Assembly: GCF_019966545.1 (NCBI RefSeq)
Contig: NZ_JAIMIC010000001.1
Location: forward strand, 310,001-374,000
Reading direction: 5' to 3'
Origin: Heliomarina baculiformis
Lineage (GTDB): Bacteria > Pseudomonadota > Alphaproteobacteria > Rhodobacterales > Rhodobacteraceae
Length of the DNA: 64,000 nt
In this document: one piece after another, positions 46,276-54,661 of the stretch
Position numbering within the stretch: position 1 is the stretch's first letter
Layout of the letters: each line of letters starts with the position of its first letter
Notes under the pieces: generated by a model
Seen by the model: the letters and a program-made list of their open reading frames with translations, nothing else
Told to the model about the DNA's origin: nothing
Databases searched by the model: none
Position numbers and translations under genes: made by a program

Positions 46276-47232
46276 CTAATTCGCGGTGCCGCGACGGACC
46301 GTGACCTCGGCGCCCTGCTCTTCGGGTTCATCATCGACCATTTCCGCCGGAAAGCCGGGCGCGCGAATGTCGAGCGCGGTCGCGTCCTCGAGACGGCGGA
46401 TGATGTTCGGCGACAGTTCACGAGGGCCGTAGCGGTCGATCCCGTCCTGAAAGATCGAGATGAGCAGGGGGTTGAGATCAAGCGGCACCCCTGCCCTGTC
46501 TGCCACCGACTGGAACAGGCCGATGTCCTTGGCGACAAGATCCATGGTGAAGGATATGTCGCGACTGCCGTTCAGGATCACCTGGCTTTCGGTTTCATGC
46601 ACAAAGCTGGTGCCCGACGAGATCCGGATCGCCTCGTATGCGGTGGCGAGATCCATGCCTGCGCCCTTGGCGACCGTCAGCGCTTCGGCGCAGCTTACGA
46701 GGTTGGCCGTCGCAAGGTAATTGGTGATTACCTTGAGAATGCTGGCGCTGCCGAGCGCGCCGGTGTGCAGCACCCGCCGCCCCATGATTGTCAGAAGCGG
46801 TAGCACTCGGTCAAAGGGTTCTCGGTCGCAGCCCGCAAAGATCGAGATATTGCCGGTATCCGCCCTGTGGCAGCCGCCTGAGACAGGACAATCCACCGCC
46901 GCGCCGCCCTTTTCGATGACCAAGGCGCCAAGGCGGCGGATCTCGGCCTCATCCGTGGTGGACATTTCGAGCCATGTCTTGCCCTGCGTGACCTCGGGCA
47001 GCATTTCCGTCATCACGGCATCCGACGCCGCCGGGCTTGGCAGACAGGTGATGACCACGTCACTGTCGCGCATGATAGCTGCCGCGTTCGCCGCTGTCGT
47101 TGCGCCCTTTTCCACTGCCTTGTCGACCAGCGCAGGGTTCAAATCGAAAACGCTGACCTCTACCCCGTTCCTGATGAGGCTGCCTGAAAGCTTGCCCCCG
47201 ACATTGCCCAACCCGATAAATCCGACCCGCAT
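46276..47232 (-). CDS. NAD(P)-dependent beta-hydroxyacid dehydrogenase (HIBADH family)
   Basis: A 318-residue dehydrogenase. The Rossmann motif is GFIGLGNVGG (residues 3-12), the substrate motif DCPVSGGCHRADTGN (about 114-128) and the catalytic lysine in SASILKVITNYLATAN (about 162-177). It belongs to the 3-hydroxyisobutyrate / tartronate semialdehyde / 2-hydroxy-3-oxopropionate group. The exact substrate cannot be set from sequence. The C-terminal tail from about 295 is longer and variable. Confidence 0.88.
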   Translation of the reverse strand: MRVGFIGLGNVGGKLSGSLIRNGVEVSVFDLNPALVDKAVEKGATTAANAAAIMRDSDVVITCLPSPAASDAVMTEMLPEVTQGKTWLEMSTTDEAEIRRLGALVIEKGGAAVDCPVSGGCHRADTGNISIFAGCDREPFDRVLPLLTIMGRRVLHTGALGSASILKVITNYLATANLVSCAEALTVAKGAGMDLATAYEAIRISSGTSFVHETESQVILNGSRDISFTMDLVAKDIGLFQSVADRAGVPLDLNPLLISIFQDGIDRYGPRELSPNIIRRLEDATALDIRAPGFPAEMVDDEPEEQGAEVTVRRGTAN

Positions 47233-47632
47233 ATTCCGTCTCCTGACCCTGTTTCACGGTTCAGCCTGCGGGGGGCTGTGCAGCGTTTCACCTCTGTTTG
47301 CGACTTTTCCTGTCAGCGAACTGAGAATTTTGTCGCTCCGCCCGTCTTATAACCGATCCCAAATTTGGCGGGATTAAGGCAGCGTCCGGTGCGATTGCCG
47401 ACCAATAAATAAACCATCAAGCGCAATCAGCGATACTGTTTCTGAATACCTCATAAATAACTGGAAAATACGGCCAAATTTGCCATAATCCTCGCAACGA
47501 GAACGCTGGCCGCGTAAACAGAGAGCGTGAGTTTTTCACGAGTTTCTTTGTTAATGGCGCGCGGCGGGACGGACATTTACCGGACCCGCCGCACGGTCAG
47601 AAAATTTAAGCCGAAACCCTTTGGAGAGCGGT
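47233..47632 (+). other. AT-rich intergenic region ahead of the Hint-domain gene
   Basis: Some 400 bases between divergent genes. The part 47400-47500 is markedly AT-rich (AATAAATAAACC, CATAAATAACTGG), as expected for a regulatory region. A near-palindrome around GGCCAAATTTGCC lies near 47475. No RNA gene is recognised. GGAGAG just before 47633 serves the Hint gene. Confidence 0.45.
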
Positions 47633-48199
47633 ATGATTTCTGTGCACAACCTGTACACCCCCTGTACATCGGCCGAGCAAAATTCCATCCTCAATTCAGT
47701 CCTCGCACAGGTTTCGTCCGAAGAGAAAAACACACCCGAGACGCCGCCAGCCGCGAAACCCGTGCAATGGCGCCTGCCCGGTTTCGAGGGCAAATGCCGG
47801 GTTGCGACAAATTTTGGCGACCTTCCGATCGAGGCGCTGCGCAAGCGCGACATGGTCAGAACGCTGTCGGGGGCTTATCGCGAGGTGAAATGGGTCGATG
47901 CGATCCGGCTTGACGTGGAATTCCTTGAACGCCACCCCGAGGCCGCACCGGTTCAGCTGCAACCGAAATCGCTGGCCGGTGCCTTTCCGCGTGAAACGAT
48001 GCTGGTGTCGCCCGGTCAGAGCATCTGTGCACCGCGAGACGGGGGCAGCAACAGCGTGATGCGGGCGGGCGATCTGCTGAGCCGTCCCAACATCATGCGC
48101 GCCCAGCGGGCCGAGGTGACTTATTACCGGTTCCACTGCGGTCAGAATGAGATCATCAGCATCGGCGGCGGGTGGTTCGCAACCGGTCCCGAAGACTGA
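47633..48199 (+). CDS. Hint_2-domain (Hedgehog/intein-like) protein
   Basis: Start at ATG 47633 with GGAGAG; 188 residues. After about 45 disordered residues comes a Hint_2-like domain: ATNFGDLPIEALRKRDMVRTLSG, EVKWVDAIRL, PVQLQPKSLAGAFPRETMLVSPGQ and EVTYYRFHCGQNEIISIGGGW follow the order of the family. In active Hint domains the fold starts with a nucleophilic cysteine and contains a histidine-rich C-terminal strand; here only GKCRVAT and HCGQNE remain, so autoprocessing is doubtful. Such proteins are frequent in Rhodobacteraceae, often beside secreted calcium-binding proteins. Confidence 0.78.
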   Translation: MISVHNLYTPCTSAEQNSILNSVLAQVSSEEKNTPETPPAAKPVQWRLPGFEGKCRVATNFGDLPIEALRKRDMVRTLSGAYREVKWVDAIRLDVEFLERHPEAAPVQLQPKSLAGAFPRETMLVSPGQSICAPRDGGSNSVMRAGDLLSRPNIMRAQRAEVTYYRFHCGQNEIISIGGGWFATGPED

Positions 48200-48305
48200 T
48201 CCTACCTGCGCGATTGCGCACAGACGGGGTGAAATCGCGCGGATTGATCTGCGCCATTGCAGCTATATCTTGGCGGCAACTGCACTCTTTGAGAGGTTGA
48301 CCATC

Positions 48306-49217
48306 ATGTCCCTGAGACCAACGCTAGAGACCCGCAAAGCCGTTCCGACCATGGAAGGCGCGGGTGTGAAACTGCACCGGGCCTTCGGTTTTCAGGACCC
48401 GTCCGAACTGGACCCGTTCCTGCTTTTCGACGACTTCCGGAATGAACGCCCCGAGGATTTCCTGCGCGGCTTTCCGTGGCACCCGCATCGCGGGATCGAA
48501 ACCATCACCTATGTGCTGTCCGGCACGGTGGAACATGGCGATTCACTGGGCAACACCGGCACGCTTGGCGCGGGCGACGTTCAGTGGATGACCGCCGGGT
48601 CCGGCATCATGCATCAGGAGATGCCGCAGGGGAACGCACAAGGCCAGATGCACGGCTTCCAGCTTTGGGGAAACCTGCCGGCAGCGCAGAAGATGACTGC
48701 GCCGCGCTATCAGGACGTGAAGTCGAAAGAGATTCCCGAGGTCATTGACGATGACGGCACCGTGGTGCGCGTGGTCGTGGGTGAATTCTGGGGCAAGACC
48801 GGCCCGGTCGACGGTATCGCTGCCGATCCGCAGTATCTTGATATCTCGATCCCTGCCGGGGTGAAAAAGACATTCAAGATCGACACCTATCGCAGGGCCT
48901 TCGCCTATATTTTCGAAGGTGCTGCGGCTTTTGCGGATGCCTCCGATCCGTCGGGCGTCCTGCTTGAAAAGGAAGTCGCGGGCGAAGAGGTGAACATCCG
49001 CGACATGTCGGGCAACCGGACTTTGGTGCGGTTTGGCACCGGTGACGAAGTGACGGTTCAGGCCGGTGAGGAAGGCGTGCGCTTTCTGTTGATCTCGGGC
49101 GCACCCATTGCCGAACCGGTCGCTTGGCACGGGCCGATCGTGATGAACACGCGCGAAGAGCTGCGTCAGGCGATGGCAGAGCTGCGCAATGGTACGTTTA
49201 TCCGGCCCGCACACTGA
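48306..49217 (+). CDS. Pirin-family protein
   Basis: Start at ATG 48306 (GAGAGG upstream), 303 residues. The N-terminal cupin carries the metal motif HPHRGIETITYVLSGTVEHGDSLGN (about 59-83) and MTAGSGIMHQEMP (about 97-109); the second cupin starts near residue 190. Bacterial pirins bind iron and some act as quercetin dioxygenases or redox regulators. Lies divergent to nothing; convergent to the TetR gene. Confidence 0.93.
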   Translation: MSLRPTLETRKAVPTMEGAGVKLHRAFGFQDPSELDPFLLFDDFRNERPEDFLRGFPWHPHRGIETITYVLSGTVEHGDSLGNTGTLGAGDVQWMTAGSGIMHQEMPQGNAQGQMHGFQLWGNLPAAQKMTAPRYQDVKSKEIPEVIDDDGTVVRVVVGEFWGKTGPVDGIAADPQYLDISIPAGVKKTFKIDTYRRAFAYIFEGAAAFADASDPSGVLLEKEVAGEEVNIRDMSGNRTLVRFGTGDEVTVQAGEEGVRFLLISGAPIAEPVAWHGPIVMNTREELRQAMAELRNGTFIRPAH

Positions 49218-49261
49218 TATGACCTGCCGCCGTGCCGGAATGATCCGGTGCGGCGGTTTGG

Positions 49262-49852
49262 CTACGCATGGCCCATCGCCTGCCGGACCATATTCCAGTA
49301 GATCGTTTCGACCTCTTCCAGCGAGAGGCGCCCGCTGTCCCGGTACCATGTGTTGATGCCGTTCAGCATGGCGATCACCGCAAGCGTTGCGATCTTGGTG
49401 TCGGGTATGCTGAAAATCCCTTCTTTCACGCCGGTGCGCAGGATGGTTTCAAGCTCCATCTCGTAAGTGCGGCGCAGATCCTCGATGGCGGCAAAGTTCT
49501 CTTCTGTCAGGTTGCGCAGCTCCATATAGGCGATGAAGACCGCCTCGGGTCGGGCGAGGTGGAACCGGATGTGGAAACGCACGAAATCCTCAAGCCGGTC
49601 GAGCGTATCGGCAGGCTTTTCCCGCGCGGCGCGAGTTTGCAGAAGCTCGCGCAGGTGCTCTTCCATCAGCGAAAACAGAAGCGTCTGCTTATCGGGGATG
49701 TAGTTGTATAGCGCGCCCGCCTGCACGCCGACCTCGCCTGCGATCTGGCGCATGGAGACGGCGGCAAACCCGTGTTGCGCAAAAAGGCTGAGCGCCGTCG
49801 TGCGGATACGGGGGCCGGTTATGTCGGAATGTGATCCCTGGGTGCGTGCCAT
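49262..49852 (-). CDS. TetR/AcrR-family transcriptional regulator
   Basis: From ATG 49852 the protein has 196 residues; ATG 49873 is an alternative but would put the start inside the palindrome listed at 49866. The N-terminal helix-turn-helix is ALSLFAQHGFAAVSMRQIAGEVGVQAGALYNYIPDKQTLL (about 20-60). The C-terminal ligand domain resembles the branch that controls acyl-CoA metabolism (PF17932-like), so an acyl-CoA ligand is possible. It is divergent from the lipoprotein-hom genes. Confidence 0.9.
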   Translation of the reverse strand: MARTQGSHSDITGPRIRTTALSLFAQHGFAAVSMRQIAGEVGVQAGALYNYIPDKQTLLFSLMEEHLRELLQTRAAREKPADTLDRLEDFVRFHIRFHLARPEAVFIAYMELRNLTEENFAAIEDLRRTYEMELETILRTGVKEGIFSIPDTKIATLAVIAMLNGINTWYRDSGRLSLEEVETIYWNMVRQAMGHA

Positions 49853-49865
49853 GGCGCGACGATAA

Positions 49866-49881
49866 CTGAACATTCGTTCAG
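49866..49881. promoter_or_regulatory. Inverted repeat, likely TetR-family operator
   Basis: CTGAAC-ATTC-GTTCAG: two perfect six-base arms around a four-base centre, 14 bases upstream of the regulator's preferred start. Position and symmetry fit autorepression by the TetR protein. Confidence 0.6.
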
Positions 49882-49958
49882 AAAGAAGCCTCGCTTGCCT
49901 ATTGCCGTAGAAAGGTTCAGAAAACGGGTGGTCACCAGTGAATATCAGGGCATGGCAT

Positions 49959-50267
49959 ATGCGATTTTCTATCCTTCGCAGGCGGGTCGGTATCCTGTTC
50001 CTGACGGGCCTTGCGCTGGCAGGCTGTATCAATGTGCCGGAACTGGGCGAGCGTAACCTTGGCGCACTGCAGGATGCGGATTACCCGGAACTTCGCCCAC
50101 TGGGACCGCTGCTCGGCTCACAGACCGACCCGAGCGAACAATCGCAGGATCTGAGCAACGATCTTATGGCGCGACGCGCCTCGCTTGAGGCACGGGCGGC
50201 AAGTCTGCGTGGCGAAGTTCTGAGCCCCGAAGACCAAGAGCGTCTGAAACAGGGCGTCACCGAATAA
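49959..50267 (+). CDS. Small lipoprotein, unknown
   Basis: With ATG 49959 the protein has 102 residues and a compact lipoprotein signal with lipobox LAGC (C23). A GTG at 49938 would add seven residues. The mature part is acidic and helical, with a coiled-coil-like segment (about 55-90), and DYPELRPLGPLLGS recurs in the position known from rhodobacterial proteins encoded upstream of hom. Function unknown; probably outer-membrane anchored. Confidence 0.75.
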   Translation: MRFSILRRRVGILFLTGLALAGCINVPELGERNLGALQDADYPELRPLGPLLGSQTDPSEQSQDLSNDLMARRASLEARAASLRGEVLSPEDQERLKQGVTE

Positions 50268-50342
50268 ACCAAAGCGCTGCCACGTTGCACCCTTACGCCG
50301 AACCGGCTAAGGCACGTCGAAACGTGGAAAAGAGGATGAAAC

Positions 50343-51629
50343 ATGACGACACCATTGCGCCTGGGTATTGCGGGATTGGGCACGGTTGGTGTTGGCGTGG
50401 TGCGGATCGTTCGGACGCATGCGGCGCTGCTGCAGGCGCGGACCGGACGCGACATCCAGATCACGGCCGTTTCGGCCCGCGACCAGTCGCGCGACCGGGG
50501 CATCAACCTTAACCATTACGCATGGGAGAGCGATCCCGTGGCGCTGGCCAAGCGTGACGATATCGACATCTATATCGAGTTGATGGGCGGCGCCGACGGC
50601 CCTGCGCTGGACTCGGTTCGCGCAGCGCTTGAGAGCGGCAAGGACGTGGTGACGGCGAACAAGGCGATGCTGGCGATGCATGGCTACGAGCTGGCGAAAC
50701 TGGCCGAGGAAAAAGGTCGAATCATCCGTTTCGAAGCGGCGGTCGCGGGCGGTATCCCGGTGATCAAGGCGCTGAACGAAGGCCTTGCGGGGAACGAGAT
50801 CACCCGCGTGATGGGCGTGATGAATGGCACCTGCAACTATATCCTGACCCGGATGGAAAGCGCCGGTCTGCCCTATGCGACCGTGTTTCAGGAGGCCAGC
50901 GATCTTGGCTATCTCGAAGCAGATCCGACGCTGGACGTGGGCGGGATCGACGCCGGGCACAAGCTGGCGCTCTTGTCGTCCATCGCCTTTGGCACCCGGC
51001 CCGATTTCAGCGGCATGGAGCTGGAGGGGATCGAGCGGATTTCAATCGACGACATCCGGCAGGCGGCGGACATGGGCTATCGCATCAAGCTTTTGGGCGT
51101 GGCGCAGCGCACGGGGCGCGGGCTGGAGCAGCGGATGCAGCCCTGTCTTGTGCCGATGGAATCGCCGCTGGGTCAGCTTGAGGGCGGCACCAACATGGTG
51201 GTCATCGAAGGCGATGCGGTCGAGCAGATCGTGCTGCGCGGCCCCGGCGCCGGTCAGGGACCGACGGCAAGCGCGGTGATGGGCGATGTCTGCGATCTGG
51301 CGCGCGGTTTCCGAATGCCGACCTTCGGGCGTCCCGCCGATATGCTTGACGAATTGCCCGCCGCCATGTCGAGTCTGCCCGCGCCTTATTACCTGCGCAT
51401 GGGTCTGATCGACAAGCCCGGCGCGCTGGCCAAGATCGCGATGATCCTTGGCAATTCCGGCGTCTCTATCGACCGGATGCGGCAATACTCTCATTCCGCG
51501 ACCTCGGCCCCGGTGCTGATCGTCACCCACAAGACGACACGCTCTGCCTTGGATGAGGCATTGGCAGCGATGGAAAGCACCGATGTCATCGCTTCGGCCC
51601 CTGTCGCGTTGCGGATTGAAAGCGTATAG
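50343..51629 (+). CDS. hom: Homoserine dehydrogenase
   Basis: A 428-residue enzyme. NAD(P) motif GIAGLGTVGVGVV (about 8-20), substrate and catalytic region GIPVIKALNEGLAGNEI (about 138-154) and GTCNYILTRME, and ADPTLDVGGIDAGHKLALL (about 194-212). A C-terminal ACT domain (YYLRMGLIDKPGALAKIAMIL, about 345-365) suggests feedback control by threonine. It reduces aspartate semialdehyde to homoserine on the way to threonine and methionine. AGAGGATG-AAAC precedes the ATG. Confidence 0.96.
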   Translation: MTTPLRLGIAGLGTVGVGVVRIVRTHAALLQARTGRDIQITAVSARDQSRDRGINLNHYAWESDPVALAKRDDIDIYIELMGGADGPALDSVRAALESGKDVVTANKAMLAMHGYELAKLAEEKGRIIRFEAAVAGGIPVIKALNEGLAGNEITRVMGVMNGTCNYILTRMESAGLPYATVFQEASDLGYLEADPTLDVGGIDAGHKLALLSSIAFGTRPDFSGMELEGIERISIDDIRQAADMGYRIKLLGVAQRTGRGLEQRMQPCLVPMESPLGQLEGGTNMVVIEGDAVEQIVLRGPGAGQGPTASAVMGDVCDLARGFRMPTFGRPADMLDELPAAMSSLPAPYYLRMGLIDKPGALAKIAMILGNSGVSIDRMRQYSHSATSAPVLIVTHKTTRSALDEALAAMESTDVIASAPVALRIESV

Positions 51630-51668
51630 AGATCAATAAGATGATGATTGCCCTTCAGGAGATTGCAA

Positions 51669-52634
51669 ATGACCAGTAATGTCGAATTTCATGACCGCAT
51701 GTTATCGCTGGGCCTTGCCCGTGTCGCGGAACAGGCGGCGCTGGCCTCGGCCTCGCTTGTCGGGCGCGGCGACGAGAAAGCCGCCGACCAGGCCGCGGTG
51801 AACGCGATGCGTGAGCAGTTGAACCTGCTGGACATCAATGGCGTGGTCGTGATCGGCGAAGGCGAGCGTGACGAAGCGCCGATGCTTTACATCGGCGAGG
51901 AAGTCGGCACCGGCAAGGGACCGGGCGTGGATATCGCGCTGGATCCGCTGGAAGGCACCACCCTTACCGCAAAGGACATGCCCAACGCGTTGACCGTAAT
52001 CGCCATGGGTCCGCGCGGGTCGATGCTGCACGCACCGGACGTCTACATGGAGAAACTGGCCATCGGGCCGGGCTATCCGCAGGGGCTGGTCACGCTGGAC
52101 ATGCCGGTGGCAACCCGTATCTCGGCGCTGGCCACGGAAAAAGGCTGCGCACCCAAGGACATCACCGTCTGCATTCTCGAGCGTCCGCGCCACGAGGAGA
52201 TGATCGCCGAGGTCCGCTCCACCGGGGCGTCGATCCGGCTGATCACCGACGGGGACGTCGCCGGTGTTATGCATTGCGCCGAAAGCGCGACCACAGGCAT
52301 CGACATGTACATGGGCACCGGTGGCGCGCCCGAGGGCGTGCTGGCGGCCGCTGCGTTGAAGTGCATGGGCGGCCAGATTGAAGGCCGACTATTGTTCCGC
52401 AACGACGATGAGAAGGGCCGCGCGGAAAAGGCCGGGATCACCGATCTGAACCGCGTCTACAGCCGCGACGAGATGGTGACCGAAGACGTGATCTTTGCCG
52501 CGACCGGTGTGACCAGTGGCACGCTGTTGCCCGGTATCCGGCGCGAGCCCGGCTGGCTGACCACGACGACCCTGCTGATGCGTTCCAAAACCGGGTCGGT
52601 CCGGCGCATGGAATACCGCACCCCGGTCGAATAA
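51669..52634 (+). CDS. glpX: Fructose-1,6-bisphosphatase, class II
   Basis: Start at ATG 51669 (CAGGAGATTGCAA upstream), 321 residues. Class II signatures: GEGERDEAPMLYIGEEVG (about 57-74), DPLEGTT (about 93-99) and GTGGAPEGVLAAAALKCMGG (about 218-237). The enzyme dephosphorylates fructose-1,6-bisphosphate in gluconeogenesis. hom-glpX-recJ is a familiar order in Rhodobacteraceae; the three are close and co-oriented. Confidence 0.96.
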   Translation: MTSNVEFHDRMLSLGLARVAEQAALASASLVGRGDEKAADQAAVNAMREQLNLLDINGVVVIGEGERDEAPMLYIGEEVGTGKGPGVDIALDPLEGTTLTAKDMPNALTVIAMGPRGSMLHAPDVYMEKLAIGPGYPQGLVTLDMPVATRISALATEKGCAPKDITVCILERPRHEEMIAEVRSTGASIRLITDGDVAGVMHCAESATTGIDMYMGTGGAPEGVLAAAALKCMGGQIEGRLLFRNDDEKGRAEKAGITDLNRVYSRDEMVTEDVIFAATGVTSGTLLPGIRREPGWLTTTTLLMRSKTGSVRRMEYRTPVE

Positions 52635-52654
52635 ACCGCGACGGGCACCGCCCG

Positions 52655-52702
52655 GGGGGCTGTCGGAGCCTCCGGCGGGGATATTTTGAAACCCAAAGAA
52701 GG
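52655..52702 (+). repeat. Rhodobacterial intergenic sequence motif
   Basis: The stretch GAGCCTCCGGCGGGGATATT, followed by TTGAAACCCAAAGAAG, resembles a motif I know to recur between genes in many Rhodobacteraceae genomes (CTCCGGCGGGGATATTT-n-AAGAAG). It starts after a GC-rich inverted element (CACCGCCCGGGGGGCTG) and is followed by another GC-rich near-inverted segment. Only one copy lies in this window, so the call rests on memory of other genomes. Confidence 0.4.
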
Positions 52703-52745
52703 GGGGCTCGATCCGGGCCCCTCCTGTTTTCGGGGAGAGGTTGTC

Positions 52746-54497
52746 TTGGCCTATCTTGGTGTCGAAACATCCCTGACCGGCCGCCGCTGGGTCGGGCCGA
52801 CCATCGAGGTTGAACGCGCGGCGGAGGCGCTGGAACAGGCGACCGGCCTGCCGCGTCCGCTCTGCCAGGTGCTGGCGCGGCGCGGGGTGCCGGCCTCGGA
52901 AGCCGTTGGTTTCCTTGCACCGAAACTTCAGGATCTGCTGCCGGATCCTCATCTTTTCAAGGACATGGAAAAGGCGGCGGCGCGCTTCCTTGCGGCGGTC
53001 AACCGGCGCGAACGGATCGCGATCTTTGCGGACTATGACGTGGATGGGGGGTCTTCGGCGGCGCTACTGCTGGTCTGGCTGCGGGCCGTGGGGATCGAGG
53101 CGACGCTTTACGTGCCGGACCGGATCGACGAAGGCTATGGGCCGAATGTCGAGGCGATGCAAATGCTGGCCGCCGGTCATGACCTGATCGTCTGCGTCGA
53201 TTGCGGGACCCTGTCACATGAGCCCATCGCGGCGGTCCAGGGCGCCGATGTCCTGGTGATCGATCACCACCTTGGGGGCGAGACGCTGCCCCCTGCCCTT
53301 GCCGTGGTAAACCCGAACCGTCAGGACGAAAGCGGGGACCTCGGCTATTTCTGCGCCGCCGGTGTCGTGTTCCTGCTGCTGGTCGAGGTGCGGCGGCAGA
53401 TGCGGGCCGCCGGGTCGGGGACCGGACCGGACCTGATGGCGATGCTGGACCTGGTGGCGCTGGCGACGGTGGCGGATGTGGCACCGCTGATCGGAGCGAA
53501 CCGGGCCTTGGTCCGGCAGGGGCTGACCGTGATGGCGCGGCGGCAGCGACCGGGGCTGGTGGCGCTGGCGGATGTCGCGCGTATGGATACGGCGCCGGGG
53601 ACCTATCATCTTGGTTTCATGCTGGGGCCACGGGTTAACGCGGGCGGGCGCATCGGCAAGGCGGATCTTGGCGCGCGGCTGCTGGCCAGTGGCTCGGAGA
53701 GCGAAAGCCGCGCCCTTGCGGCGGAGCTGGATGCGCTGAACACTGAGCGGCGCGATATCGAGGCGAGTGTGCGGGCGGCGGCGATGGCGCAGGCGGAAGA
53801 GCGCGGACTGGATGCGCCGCTGGTCTGGGCGGCGGGCGAAGGCTGGCACCCCGGCGTGGTCGGGATCGTGGCCTCTCGGCTGAAGGAGGCGACCAACCGG
53901 CCTGCCATCGTCATCGGGCTGGAAGACGGAATCGGCAAGGGATCGGGACGCTCGGTCACCGGGGTCGATCTGGGCGCATCAATCCAGCGACTTGCCGCCG
54001 AAGACCTGCTGATCAAGGGCGGCGGGCACCGTATGGCGGCCGGTCTGACGGTGCGGGAAGACAGGCTGGAAGCGGCGATGGAGCGGCTGAGCGAGCTGCT
54101 GGCGAAACAGGGCGCGGGAGAGGCCGGGCCTTCCGATATCCGGCTTGACGGGATGGTGATGCCCGGTGCCGCGACACCGGCGCTGATTGAACATATCGAG
54201 CAGGCGGGCCCCTATGGCGCCTCGGCCCCTGCCCCGCGATTTGCCCTCCCGGATCTAAAGGTGCGCTTTGCCAAGCGGGTCGGCGAAAGTCACCTGAAGC
54301 TGTCGCTGAGCGACGGGATCAACGCGGGAATCGATGCCATAGCTTTTGGCGCGTTCGACAGCGCGCTCGGACCCCGGCTGACCGATCACGGCGGCGCGCG
54401 GTTCCATTTTGCGGGTCGTCTGGAGATCAATACATGGGGCGGACGCCAGCAGGTTCAGCTGCGTCTGGACGATGCGGCGGAGGCCGAAAACAAATAA
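52746..54497 (+). CDS. recJ: Single-stranded-DNA-specific 5'-3' exonuclease RecJ
   Basis: I choose TTG 52746, with GGGGAGAGG seven bases upstream, giving 583 residues starting near AYLGVETSLTGRRW; a longer in-frame ATG at 52686 runs through the intergenic motif. DHH phosphoesterase motifs are DYDVDGGSSAALL (about 97-109), VCVDCGTLSHEPI, VIDHHLGG (about 170-177) and the DHHA1 motif KGGGHRMAAG (about 425-434). RecJ degrades 5' ends in recombinational and mismatch repair. Confidence 0.95.
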   Translation: MAYLGVETSLTGRRWVGPTIEVERAAEALEQATGLPRPLCQVLARRGVPASEAVGFLAPKLQDLLPDPHLFKDMEKAAARFLAAVNRRERIAIFADYDVDGGSSAALLLVWLRAVGIEATLYVPDRIDEGYGPNVEAMQMLAAGHDLIVCVDCGTLSHEPIAAVQGADVLVIDHHLGGETLPPALAVVNPNRQDESGDLGYFCAAGVVFLLLVEVRRQMRAAGSGTGPDLMAMLDLVALATVADVAPLIGANRALVRQGLTVMARRQRPGLVALADVARMDTAPGTYHLGFMLGPRVNAGGRIGKADLGARLLASGSESESRALAAELDALNTERRDIEASVRAAAMAQAEERGLDAPLVWAAGEGWHPGVVGIVASRLKEATNRPAIVIGLEDGIGKGSGRSVTGVDLGASIQRLAAEDLLIKGGGHRMAAGLTVREDRLEAAMERLSELLAKQGAGEAGPSDIRLDGMVMPGAATPALIEHIEQAGPYGASAPAPRFALPDLKVRFAKRVGESHLKLSLSDGINAGIDAIAFGAFDSALGPRLTDHGGARFHFAGRLEINTWGGRQQVQLRLDDAAEAENK

Positions 54498-54586
54498 TCT
54501 GCGGAAGGTGAATTTTTCTCACTTTTCTCACCGATTTTGTCTTGCGCCTGTCTGCAGCTTTGCCTAATGAGGCGCTCACCAACAGT

Positions 54587-54661
54587 GGCCCGTTCGTCTA
54601 TCGGTTAGGACGCCAGGTTTTCAACCTGGAAAGAGGGGTTCGATTCCCCTACGGGCTGCCA
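54587..54661 (+). tRNA. tRNA-Glu (anticodon TTC), integration site
   Basis: Full cloverleaf: acceptor GGCCCGT/ACGGGCT, D arm, anticodon stem CCAGG-TTTTCAA-CCTGG with anticodon TTC, T arm AGGGG-TTCGATT-CCCCT, discriminator G73 and encoded CCA. Its 3' half (54621-54661) is overlapped on the other strand by the end of a serine recombinase gene, and the AT-rich island begins right here, so it is the likely attachment site of the island. I found no second copy of its 3' end in the window. Confidence 0.96.
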
